Source: Alicyclobacillus contaminans DSM 17975 (GTDB taxonomy: Bacteria > Bacillota > Bacilli > Alicyclobacillales > Alicyclobacillaceae). Taken from it: DNA of 64,000 nt. Below the pieces are notes generated by a model that worked only from the letters and a program-made list of their open reading frames with translations, searched no databases and was not told the origin of the DNA. Below, piece by piece: positions 35,991 to 42,803 of the stretch (the stretch's first letter is position 1; each line of letters starts with the position of its first letter). The position numbers and the translations under genes are program-made. The DNA is taken from NCBI RefSeq assembly GCF_000429525.1, contig NZ_AUCA01000001.1:1-64000 (forward strand), in the 5' to 3' direction.

Positions 35991-37364
35991 ATGAGCCATT
36001 GGAAGGAAGCATTGGCTGCCGCGTTGGGACGGCCGGATGCCGTTCGGACTGGAGATTCGGTGCGGAATCAGCACGCGGGCGATTTAACCTACCACACGCC
36101 GCACGCACCGGATGCCGTGGTGTATCCGCGGTCGACCGTCGAAGTGGCCACGGTGCTCCGGTTTGCCAACGAGCATCGCATTCCCGTCACCCCCTACGGT
36201 GTCGGCACCAGCCTGGAGGGGCACACCATCCCGCTCATGGGCGGAATCACCCTGAACATGACCGAGATGAATCAGATTCTTGAAGTGCGGCCCGGAGACT
36301 TCTTGGTTCGCGTGCAGCCCGGTGTTACCCGCGTGGCGCTGAACCATCATCTGCGCTCCTACGGCCTGCAATTTCCACTGGATCCGGGGGCGGACGCCAC
36401 GCTCGGCGGCATGTGCGCCACCAATGCGAGCGGCACCACCGCCGTTCGCTACGGCGTCATGCGCAACCAGGTGATGGATCTCGAGGTGGTGCTGGCGGAC
36501 GGCACCGTCATTCGCACCGGCAGTCAGGCGTTCAAATCGTCGGCGGGTTATCATTTGACCGGGTTGTTCGTCGGGAGTGAGGGCACACTCGGGGTCATCA
36601 CCGAACTGACGCTGCGGCTGCACGCGATTCCGGAGCACACCGCCGCGGCGCGAGCCGTGTTCGCGAGCGTCCGCGACGCCTGTCAGGCGGCGTACGACAT
36701 TATCGCGTCCGGGGTCCCCATCGGTCGGGTGGAATTGGTCGATGCCCTGACCGTGTCGGCGGTGAATCGGCTCAAGGGGACGGATTATCCGGAACAACCC
36801 ACCCTGTTCCTGGAGGTCCACGGCACTCAGGCAGCCGTCGCGGCGGATCTGCAATTGGTGTTGGATATCTGCCGCGAGAACGGTGCCAAGGCTGTGGTGC
36901 AGGAGACCGATCCGGCGCGGCGCCATCAACTCTGGGAAGCTCGCCATGACGCCGCGTTGGCGATATCTGCGACCGCCCCGGGCAAGAAGATGAAAATCAC
37001 GGACGTCTGCATGCCGCTGTCGGAGTTGCCGGATGCCATTCACCATGCGCGGACGACGATTGACGCTCGAGGGATATACGGCGCCATTCTCGGGCATGTG
37101 GGAGACGGCAATTACCACGTCCAGTTCATGGTGAATCCGGAGGACAAGGCGGAGTTGCGCGCGGCGGACGAGGTCAACGCCGAGCTCGTCCGCTACGCGT
37201 TGGCCCGCGGGGGCACATGCACCGGGGAGCACGGCGTTGGAATCGGTAAAATGGGGTTCCTGCGTGAAGAACACGCGTCCACCATCGGGCTGATGCAACA
37301 GATCAAACGCGCGTTCGATCCGAACAACATCTTGAACCCAGGCAAGGTCTTCACGATGGAGTGA
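35991..37364 (+). CDS. FAD-linked 2-hydroxyacid oxidase (GlcD/D-lactate dehydrogenase type)
   Basis: About 457 residues of the VAO/PCMH flavoprotein family. The FAD-binding part has VTPYGVGTSLEGH, GGITLNMTEMNQIL, DPGADATLGGMCATNASGT, and KSSAGYHLTGLFVGSEGTLG. The C-terminal part ends with HVGDGNYHVQFM, GGTCTGEHGVGIGK and DPNNILNPGK, as in glycolate oxidase subunit GlcD and D-lactate dehydrogenases. It oxidises a 2-hydroxyacid to the keto acid. No GlcE or GlcF partner is adjacent, which favours a stand-alone lactate/2-hydroxyglutarate-type enzyme. The ATG at 35991 has GGGAG eight bases upstream. Confidence 0.88.
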   Translation: MSHWKEALAAALGRPDAVRTGDSVRNQHAGDLTYHTPHAPDAVVYPRSTVEVATVLRFANEHRIPVTPYGVGTSLEGHTIPLMGGITLNMTEMNQILEVRPGDFLVRVQPGVTRVALNHHLRSYGLQFPLDPGADATLGGMCATNASGTTAVRYGVMRNQVMDLEVVLADGTVIRTGSQAFKSSAGYHLTGLFVGSEGTLGVITELTLRLHAIPEHTAAARAVFASVRDACQAAYDIIASGVPIGRVELVDALTVSAVNRLKGTDYPEQPTLFLEVHGTQAAVAADLQLVLDICRENGAKAVVQETDPARRHQLWEARHDAALAISATAPGKKMKITDVCMPLSELPDAIHHARTTIDARGIYGAILGHVGDGNYHVQFMVNPEDKAELRAADEVNAELVRYALARGGTCTGEHGVGIGKMGFLREEHASTIGLMQQIKRAFDPNNILNPGKVFTME

Positions 37365-37392
37365 AGCCTGCGCTGGCTGGGCCTTCACATGC

Positions 37393-37428
37393 AAAACCGC
37401 CCCAGGTCCATCGCCGCGGGGCGGTTTT
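37393..37428 (+). terminator. Strong terminator
   Basis: AAAACCGCCCC and GGGGCGGTTTT form an eleven-pair stem. It ends the oxidase gene and may work on both strands. Confidence 0.8.
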
Positions 37429-37471
37429 GCGCACATTGGACACGGATGACACCGTCAAGCACCGGACATCC

Positions 37472-38056
37472 TCAGCCTGCCGTGACGTTGTTGGACGCGT
37501 TGCGCCGGGACTGGTAGTGGCCGAGCCAGCACTGCTGAAAGTCGTCTTCAGTTAATTCGAACACTTCATCCGCTTCTTTTCTCAGTTCGGTCGGTTGCCC
37601 CGGTGTCAGTACGACCTCCACAATCTTGCCCAGTTTCTTGATCTCCTGAATCGGTGTGATATAGTCCGTGTCTCCACTGAAGATAATGGCCGTGTCATAG
37701 CTGTTAGTGTACGCGCCAATCAGCAGTTGCGTCGCCAGATTTACGTCCGTGCCTTTTTCTACGGGGATGTACGTGTTGGGATTGTTGGGGTCGAAGGGGA
37801 CGCCGGGTATTTTGAGTTTTTGAATCCAGCCCTGAACCACGGTGAAACGGGGAATGTGGCTGAGCGCGGCGACCAACCCCTGCTGCTGCGGATCGTTCAC
37901 AGTGTAGAAGTACGAGCGCAGGAGTTGTCGGTTGGGTCGCTTGTTGACCACGAGATCGCACATCTGTTGAAAGTTGTAGCGCGGAGGCTGCTTCAAGTAA
38001 AACTTGCAGGCGTGATAAAAGTTGTTGCCATCAATAAAAACCATCACTCGTTCCAC
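37472..38056 (-). CDS. NYN-domain (LabA/DUF88) putative ribonuclease
   Basis: About 194 residues. The PIN-like NYN fold is marked by VFIDGNNFYHA, then EKGTDVNLATQLL, and IIFSGDTDYITPIQEIKKLGK; the three acidic positions (D, D, D-T-D) are the usual metal ligands. Related proteins act as RNases or regulatory factors. The GTG at 38056 follows AAAGGAGG. The gene has an unusual leader of about 140 bases with three hairpins, so its expression may be controlled after transcription starts. Confidence 0.88.
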   Translation of the reverse strand: MERVMVFIDGNNFYHACKFYLKQPPRYNFQQMCDLVVNKRPNRQLLRSYFYTVNDPQQQGLVAALSHIPRFTVVQGWIQKLKIPGVPFDPNNPNTYIPVEKGTDVNLATQLLIGAYTNSYDTAIIFSGDTDYITPIQEIKKLGKIVEVVLTPGQPTELRKEADEVFELTEDDFQQCWLGHYQSRRNASNNVTAG

Positions 38057-38083
38057 AGAATTCCTCCTTTTGTGTAGTAAAGA

Positions 38084-38195
38084 AGGTCAGGCGTACCTGA
38101 CCTCCCCTTAATACAATATGCGGTTAATGAAGCCGTAGCAACATTAACGTCCAGATACCCCTCGAGAGTTCGTCCAACTCCCGAGCACCGTTGCT
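38084..38195 (-). promoter_or_regulatory. Hairpin-rich leader of the NYN gene
   Basis: Read leftward from about 38195 there are three hairpins. The first is CTCGGGAGTT/AACTCTCGAG (38185-38161), the second GTTAATG/CATTAAC (38148-38123), and the third AGGTCAGG-N4-CCTGACCT (38103-38084), a 20-base palindrome followed by CTTCTTT. The last resembles an attenuator placed 25 bases before the GTG and overlapping the approach to its ribosome binding site. It matches no riboswitch I recognise. Confidence 0.45.
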
Positions 38196-38201
38196 GAAAA
38201 T

Positions 38202-38230
38202 ATAGTATGCAATCCGATAGAAAAATGCAA
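38202..38230 (-). promoter_or_regulatory. Candidate promoter of the NYN leader
   Basis: Read leftward, TTGCAT (38230-38225) and TACTAT (38207-38202) are separated by 17 bases. Start would fall near 38195. Confidence 0.45.
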
Positions 38231-38447
38231 GACCCTGTCGAATCATGGCGGATTATTTTCTCGCTCACCGTCACAGAGCCATGGGTTTATGAGAATTCTA
38301 TCATTGAAAATCCATAGCTTCTCGGTATGATGGAAAAGAAGTCAGACGGGACCATGATGGTGTGGAACGCTTCGTTTGCACGGAACGTGGTCGCACGAAA
38401 CCTGTCGGGTCCTGCGGTTGTCCCGACGACAATACAGGAGGGTGACA

Positions 38448-39407
38448 GTGCGCCTGTTACGTTTGTCTCTACTGCTGCTGTTGGTAGGATTGTACACCTT
38501 CGTATCCAGCTCACTTCTGATTTTTCATGGGCCGTTCAGCGGTCTGCGCGAGTATATCATTGATTCGTTCACCACATCGAGGCACGGCTATTTGTTGCGT
38601 CCACTCTCTCTGTTCACGCTGTCGCAAAAGGTGATTGACGAACATAACCCCAACCTGTCGGCGGGGGCCGGCAGATCTTCGGAACAAGAATCGCGGGACT
38701 TCCGCAGTCTGAGCGGAGACAATCGAATTGAGTACAAGACCTACACCGGGAAGACGTTCACTGCGCAAATCCTCTTGGTGCACAATCCCCTGCGCCTGCA
38801 GGTGGCGGTCACAGGGCGCCTCGGCGATGTCGGGGAATCGGTCAGCGATATGGTGCAGGAGCACCACGCGGTCGCCGGGGTCAACGGCGGCGCGTTTCAG
38901 GATGTGGGATGGCACGGCACAGGCGGTGTGCCGCTCGGAATCACCATCTCCAATGGCAAGGTGGTACAGGCTTCCTCGAATCAACAGTCTGTGATTGGAT
39001 TGACGGCACAGGGGGCATTGATTGTCGGCGATTACACGTTGGATCAATTAGAGGCGCTGCACGTCACCAACGCGCTGACGTTCGGACCGGTGCTGATTCA
39101 AGATGGCAAGGTGGTTGTTCAGGGGGACGGCGGCTGGGGCTATGCGCCGCGAACCGCCATCGGTCAAACGGCAGACGGGACCATTATCCTGATGGTGACG
39201 GACGGCCGCTTTGTGCACGGACCCGGTAATGTGGGGGCGTCCTTGGCCGAAGTGGCGCAGTTGATGCAGAGCTACGGGGCCGTGGTGGCCGCCAACCTCG
39301 ATGGCGGCAGCTCATCCACCATGGTCTACAACGGCAAATTGATCAATGATCCAACGGACATCCTGGGCGAGCGGAAAGTCGCCACGGCCTGGATTGTCAC
39401 GCGATAG
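38448..39407 (+). CDS. Phosphodiester glycosidase (NAGPA) family exported protein
   Basis: About 319 residues. One N-terminal helix (LLRLSLLLLLVGLYTFVSSS) anchors or exports the protein. The NAGPA domain follows with HHAVAGVNGGAF, GGVPLGITISNGK, the middle APRTAIGQTADGTIILMVTDG, and the C-terminal NLDGGSSSTMVYNGK. The family cleaves N-acetylglucosamine-phosphodiester bonds, and related bacterial proteins are linked to exopolysaccharide or teichoic-acid metabolism. The GTG at 38448 follows CAGGAGGG. Twelve bases separate it from the next secreted-protein gene and a deacetylase follows, so the three form an envelope operon. Confidence 0.82.
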   Translation: MRLLRLSLLLLLVGLYTFVSSSLLIFHGPFSGLREYIIDSFTTSRHGYLLRPLSLFTLSQKVIDEHNPNLSAGAGRSSEQESRDFRSLSGDNRIEYKTYTGKTFTAQILLVHNPLRLQVAVTGRLGDVGESVSDMVQEHHAVAGVNGGAFQDVGWHGTGGVPLGITISNGKVVQASSNQQSVIGLTAQGALIVGDYTLDQLEALHVTNALTFGPVLIQDGKVVVQGDGGWGYAPRTAIGQTADGTIILMVTDGRFVHGPGNVGASLAEVAQLMQSYGAVVAANLDGGSSSTMVYNGKLINDPTDILGERKVATAWIVTR

Positions 39408-39419
39408 GAGGGGTGAACC

Positions 39420-40433
39420 GTGAAAAAGCGTACGAGGCGGTTCATCGCCTTGTTGGTGGTGGCCTGTGGCATGGTCACCGTCGCGGAGTTGGCCGTGTTT
39501 TCGCACTATGAGTCGCTGTTGGGGGGGGGAAGCGTCACGGTTTCCGCACCGCCGCAGAAAACCGTACAGTCCCTGAAAAACATCCATCCATTGAATCAGA
39601 ACCCGGCGCTGATGGCCGTATCCGAAAGCACGGATAAATTTGCGTATGTGGATGAGAACAACACCTTGCACGTGATTGATCTCACCACCAATCAAGATGT
39701 CTTCACCAAGGCGCTGAATCACACGGCGGTCGCCATCACCTGGATTGGCGATGACAGCATTTTCGTGGGCACCGAGGAACCGGCCGCGGGCGGAAAAACG
39801 CTGTATCTGAGCACCATCAGCGTCGCGTCCGGACAGATTCGATTGGTCCATGCCTATCAGGGTTTCTCGAGCAGCGCCAGATTCCGGGCGATAACGTACA
39901 GCCCATATACGAACGATGTGTACGTGCTCATCGCGGGAAATACCAACAGTCTTGTGTACCACTTCGATACCATGAGTGACATGAGCCAGGTGTCCCTCGG
40001 AGGGCGCTACGTCACGGACGAGGCGGTTACGCAGACGACCAACGTGTTGTACGTGCAGGATCGCGCGAACGGTGTACCCAACGTGTTGAAGTACAGCAAG
40101 GGCACCGTGGAGCTGGTGCATACCAACAGCTGCTTGTACCGCGTGGTGAACGATGCGCTGTATTTTGGCGTGTTGGACAACCAGGGGAACGTCATTCGCA
40201 TTGACAAGGACGAAAACGGACAACTTTCGGTGTACTATACGCTGACTGCGCCGACGTCTCCGGACAAAGTGTTTGTCAACGGCGACGGACATATCCTGGT
40301 GGCGAACGGAGACAGCCTACTGGACGAACAGACGCATAAAACCATCCAATTGCCGCAGAATAGTCAACTGAGTGTGCAGGCCAACGCGTGCTTGGCTTGG
40401 ACGAAGGATGGAACCGTATTGGTGGTGTCATAG
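39420..40433 (+). CDS. Exported beta-propeller-like protein
   Basis: About 337 residues, GTG start. A signal or anchor helix (FIALLVVACGMVTVAELAVF) is followed by repeated beta-rich units such as DKFAYVDENNTLHVIDLTTNQDVFTKA, AVAITWIGDDSIFVG and FRAITYSPYTNDVYVLIAG, which suggest a WD40/PQQ-like propeller. No enzyme motif is seen. A run of nine G bases (39531-39539) lies in codons 37-40, early in the gene. It sits between the NAGPA protein and a polysaccharide deacetylase, so it is probably extracellular and involved with cell-surface polymer. Confidence 0.65.
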   Translation: MKKRTRRFIALLVVACGMVTVAELAVFSHYESLLGGGSVTVSAPPQKTVQSLKNIHPLNQNPALMAVSESTDKFAYVDENNTLHVIDLTTNQDVFTKALNHTAVAITWIGDDSIFVGTEEPAAGGKTLYLSTISVASGQIRLVHAYQGFSSSARFRAITYSPYTNDVYVLIAGNTNSLVYHFDTMSDMSQVSLGGRYVTDEAVTQTTNVLYVQDRANGVPNVLKYSKGTVELVHTNSCLYRVVNDALYFGVLDNQGNVIRIDKDENGQLSVYYTLTAPTSPDKVFVNGDGHILVANGDSLLDEQTHKTIQLPQNSQLSVQANACLAWTKDGTVLVVS

Positions 40434-40454
40434 TTCGCCTGGAGGGACAGTGTC

Positions 40455-41258
40455 ATGGGGAGACGGAGCCGAAGCGAGCACATCGGTGGCCTGCGGTATT
40501 TCCGCCGCGGGCGGCTGTTTGGGAAGCTCTGTCTGTGTGCTATCGCGGCGAGCTCGGTGGTCGGGTTGGTCGGGGCCGCTCCGGCTTCAGCGGCCGAGAC
40601 TCGATACGTTGTCAGCGCAAATCTGAGCCAACAGTTCCCTGGAATTGTGTTTTACACCGGGAGGCCATCGGCGAAAAACGTGGCTCTGACGTTTGATGAC
40701 GGGCCGGATGCCAAGTACACGCCGCAAGTGCTGGATATCCTGCGGAGATATCATGTGAAGGCGACATTTTTCGTACTCGGCGTTCGGGCCAAGAGGTATC
40801 CTCAAACTGTGCGCCGCATGGTACGGGAAGGTCACGCCATCGGCAACCATACGTGGAATCACCCGGATTTGGCGAAGATGAGCGCTTCCGAAATTCGGGA
40901 TCAAATTGTGCGTACGGATTGTGTGCTGTCACCGCTGATAGGGTATCGCACGAATCTGTTGCGCCCGCCATACGGGGCGCTGAACCCGGATACGGTGCGG
41001 GTGGTATCGGCGATGGGATACAAAGTGGTGGACTGGTCGGTGGACACGCGCGACTGGGCCGGGACGCCCGTTCCGGCAATGCTTGCGATGGTCCGCAAGG
41101 ACGTGCGGCCGGGGGCCATCATTCTGGAGCACTGCGGGGGCAAAGCGGATGTCAATCTGGACAACACACTGCAGGCGCTGCCGAAGATCATTGAGTATCT
41201 GCGCAGCCAGGGATACCGATTGGTGACCATTCCCGAGTTGATTGGGACCTCCCGCTAG
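40455..41258 (+). CDS. Secreted polysaccharide deacetylase
   Basis: About 267 residues. A signal peptide with an alanine-rich cleavage region (LVGAAPASAAE) is followed by a CE4 domain: ALTFDDGPD, HAIGNHTWNHPDLAKM, LLRPPYGALNPDT, VVDWSVDTRDW and ILEHCGG. It is closely related to the deacetylase at 473 but carries an export signal. It should act outside the membrane on N-acetylated glycans. The ATG at 40455 follows GGAGGGACAG. It is the last gene of the envelope operon. Confidence 0.9.
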   Translation: MGRRSRSEHIGGLRYFRRGRLFGKLCLCAIAASSVVGLVGAAPASAAETRYVVSANLSQQFPGIVFYTGRPSAKNVALTFDDGPDAKYTPQVLDILRRYHVKATFFVLGVRAKRYPQTVRRMVREGHAIGNHTWNHPDLAKMSASEIRDQIVRTDCVLSPLIGYRTNLLRPPYGALNPDTVRVVSAMGYKVVDWSVDTRDWAGTPVPAMLAMVRKDVRPGAIILEHCGGKADVNLDNTLQALPKIIEYLRSQGYRLVTIPELIGTSR

Positions 41259-41276
41259 TTGGGTATTCCGCTCGGA

Positions 41277-41306
41277 TTGAACGGCATTGCTATCCTCTGC
41301 TACAGT
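41277..41306 (+). promoter_or_regulatory. Promoter of the FMN-riboswitch transcript
   Basis: TTGAAC at 41277 and TACAGT at 41301 are separated by 18 bases. Start would be near 41313, just ahead of the aptamer. Confidence 0.5.
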
Positions 41307-41324
41307 GATCTCATCTGAATATGA

Positions 41325-41468
41325 ACCTTCGGGGGGCAGGGTGAGGCACAGGAAGGTGCCAATTCCCGACCGGTGGTGACGCCGTCAGGCGAAGGCCACG
41401 AGCCGCAAGGCAGGAACTGGTGAGAGTCCAGTACCGACGGTACAGTCCGGATGGGAGAAGGGAACGGG
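41325..41468 (+). promoter_or_regulatory. FMN (RFN) riboswitch
   Basis: The RFN element is clear: CTTCGGGGGGCAGGGTG at the 5' side, AATTCCCGACCGGTGGT, the CACGAGCCG segment, CTGGTGAGAGTCCAG, ACCGACGGTACAGTCCGGATGGGAGAAGG (given here as consecutive landmarks ACCGAC, AGTCCGGATGGGAGAAGG). It binds FMN and usually represses riboflavin synthesis or uptake genes. A terminator hairpin follows at 41523. The downstream coding sequence is a DMT-transporter stub followed by a LysE exporter, not a known riboflavin gene. Confidence 0.95.
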
Positions 41469-41522
41469 AAACCCGGCTGATTCTGTGTTCCTTGGCGCCG
41501 AATCGCCGGGTTGTGGTGACTT

Positions 41523-41563
41523 GCCCCGAAGCGCGTGTTTTCTGCGGCTTCGGGGCATTTCTC
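41523..41563 (+). terminator. FMN-riboswitch terminator
   Basis: GCCCCGAAGC pairs with GCTTCGGGGC around a 14-base loop, followed by ATTTCTCTT. This is the expression platform that should form when FMN is bound. Confidence 0.78.
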
Positions 41564-41698
41564 TTCCCAGCAGCGCGCGACTTCAGAGGCACCGCAACGT
41601 GGTTGCTGCGGTGCGCCGATGATGCGAAGTTTGCCCTGTTGAGCGAGGCGCTGCGGAAGGTTCAATTCGGAACACCTTTGAAGGAAGGGTTTTGAATT

Positions 41699-41941
41699 GA
41701 AGATGGCGAAGCTGCGCATACAGGCGACCGGTGGGTCGTCGCTCGGTGTTTGGTTGCGCTCGGTGCTGCGTTCTGGGGATTGGATTCGATTTTGATTGTA
41801 CCTTTGGTGCGGGTCCTGACGTCCACCCAAATTGTGTTTTTGGAGCACGTGCTCCTCGCTCTGTTTGCACTGCCCGTGGTGTGGCGGTCGCGCGGCGGCG
41901 TCACGGCGGAAGGCGTGTGCGGAAAGGAAGTTGCCGTCCTC
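41699..41941 (+). pseudogene. N-terminal stub of a DMT/EamA transporter
   Basis: A frame open from a TGA at 41694 encodes VALGAAFWGLDSILIVPLVR, LTSTQIVFLEHVLLALFAL and PVVWRSR. This is the first two helices of an EamA transporter (compare the WG and the EhlllaLl patterns of the family). There is no standard start with a ribosome binding site; the AAGGAAGG at 41681 is followed only by ATT in this frame, and a TTG at 41750 is poorly placed. After about 60 residues the frame runs straight into the LysE gene. Riboflavin transporters of the RibN type are EamA proteins, so this may be what remains of the original riboswitch target. Confidence 0.6.
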
Positions 41942-42586
41942 ATGATGGAATTATTCGGTTCAGGATTTTTGCTTTCGTTATCGCTCTGCCTAGATTTGGG
42001 AATTGTGAACGTGGCCGTGCTGAAGACCGGGATTGAGCGAGGTGTCGTTCCTTCGTTCTTGCTCGGCCTGGGTTCGTCATTTGGAGACCTGGTGTACGCC
42101 GGGCTATCCATGGTCGGAATGTCACTGTTGCTGCGGTTCGCGGTGGTGCGATGGCTGCTTTGGATTGGCGGAACATTGGCGCTGGGATACCTGTCCGTGC
42201 ATATGATCCGGGAATCGCTCCGCCCAAAGGCGCTGGTCCTGAACGAAGCCGGTACCGCGATCGAGTCATCCTGGATCCGGCCGTTGCTGACCGGCGTTGG
42301 TCTCGCACTGTCTTCCCCTTCGGCCATTCTCTGGTTTGCGGCGGTGGGCGGCAGTGTGATTGCTGCCACCACGCGTACAGGCGCACTGGGGGGATCCTCT
42401 CTGGTCTTCTTCCTAGGCTTTTTCACCGCCGGCGTGTTGTGGTCGGCGGTCGTGGCGTTCGTCAGCGGCCAGGCGCGGCGCTGGCTCGGGACATCGCTGC
42501 TTCGCGGGGTGTCCTTACTGTCCGCGGCCCTGTTCGTGTATTTCGCGTGCCGCGTTTTTCTCAATGGCTTGCACACGTTGGTCTGA
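41942..42586 (+). CDS. LysE-family exporter
   Basis: About 214 residues from the ATG at 41942, the usual length for LysE/RhtB proteins, with five or six helices. It reads FGSGFLLSLSLCLDLGIVNVAVLKTGIERG, continues with FLLGLGSSFGDLVYAGLSMVG and ends with a hydrophobic helix; LysE members normally have GPNxxxV where this has DLGIVNVAV. AGGAAG lies eleven bases upstream. The same open frame extends upstream to a TTG at 41750 through the DMT stub, so a fused 278-residue protein is possible. LysE proteins export amino acids or other small molecules; control by an FMN riboswitch is unexpected. Confidence 0.78.
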   Translation: MMELFGSGFLLSLSLCLDLGIVNVAVLKTGIERGVVPSFLLGLGSSFGDLVYAGLSMVGMSLLLRFAVVRWLLWIGGTLALGYLSVHMIRESLRPKALVLNEAGTAIESSWIRPLLTGVGLALSSPSAILWFAAVGGSVIAATTRTGALGGSSLVFFLGFFTAGVLWSAVVAFVSGQARRWLGTSLLRGVSLLSAALFVYFACRVFLNGLHTLV

Positions 42587-42646
42587 TCCGCATGGAAACC
42601 GTGGGCGTGCCTGTGCACTGGCGGCTCCTTCCATCTGGCGGACGGC

Positions 42647-42733
42647 ATGGCGATGGTTTTGCTGCTGTTGGTGTTGGCAGGCTTCGCCGTGGTGTTTTTC
42701 TCGGCCGGCTTGGTGCAGTTGCGATACAGTTGA
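42647..42733 (+). CDS. Possible 28-residue membrane peptide
   Basis: An ATG frame encodes MAMVLLLLVLAGFAVVFFSAGLVQLRYS, listed here as two halves MAMVLLLLVLAGFAVV and FFSAGLVQLRYS. This is a single hydrophobic helix with a short basic tail. It lies 60 bases after the LysE stop, in the same frame, with no clear ribosome binding site. It may be a real small membrane protein or the remnant tail of a transporter. Confidence 0.25.
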   Translation: MAMVLLLLVLAGFAVVFFSAGLVQLRYS

Positions 42734-42746
42734 CGGAAAAGCAATG

Positions 42747-42787
42747 GGGCTGCCGAGCAGACCCATTGGGTCACATCTCGGCAGCCC
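42747..42787. terminator. Two-way terminator
   Basis: GGGCTGCCGAG and CTCGGCAGCCC form a perfect eleven-pair stem with a 19-base loop, separating the LysE gene from the leftward MFS gene. Confidence 0.75.
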
Positions 42788-42803
42788 TTCGTTGCCCGCT
42801 CAC

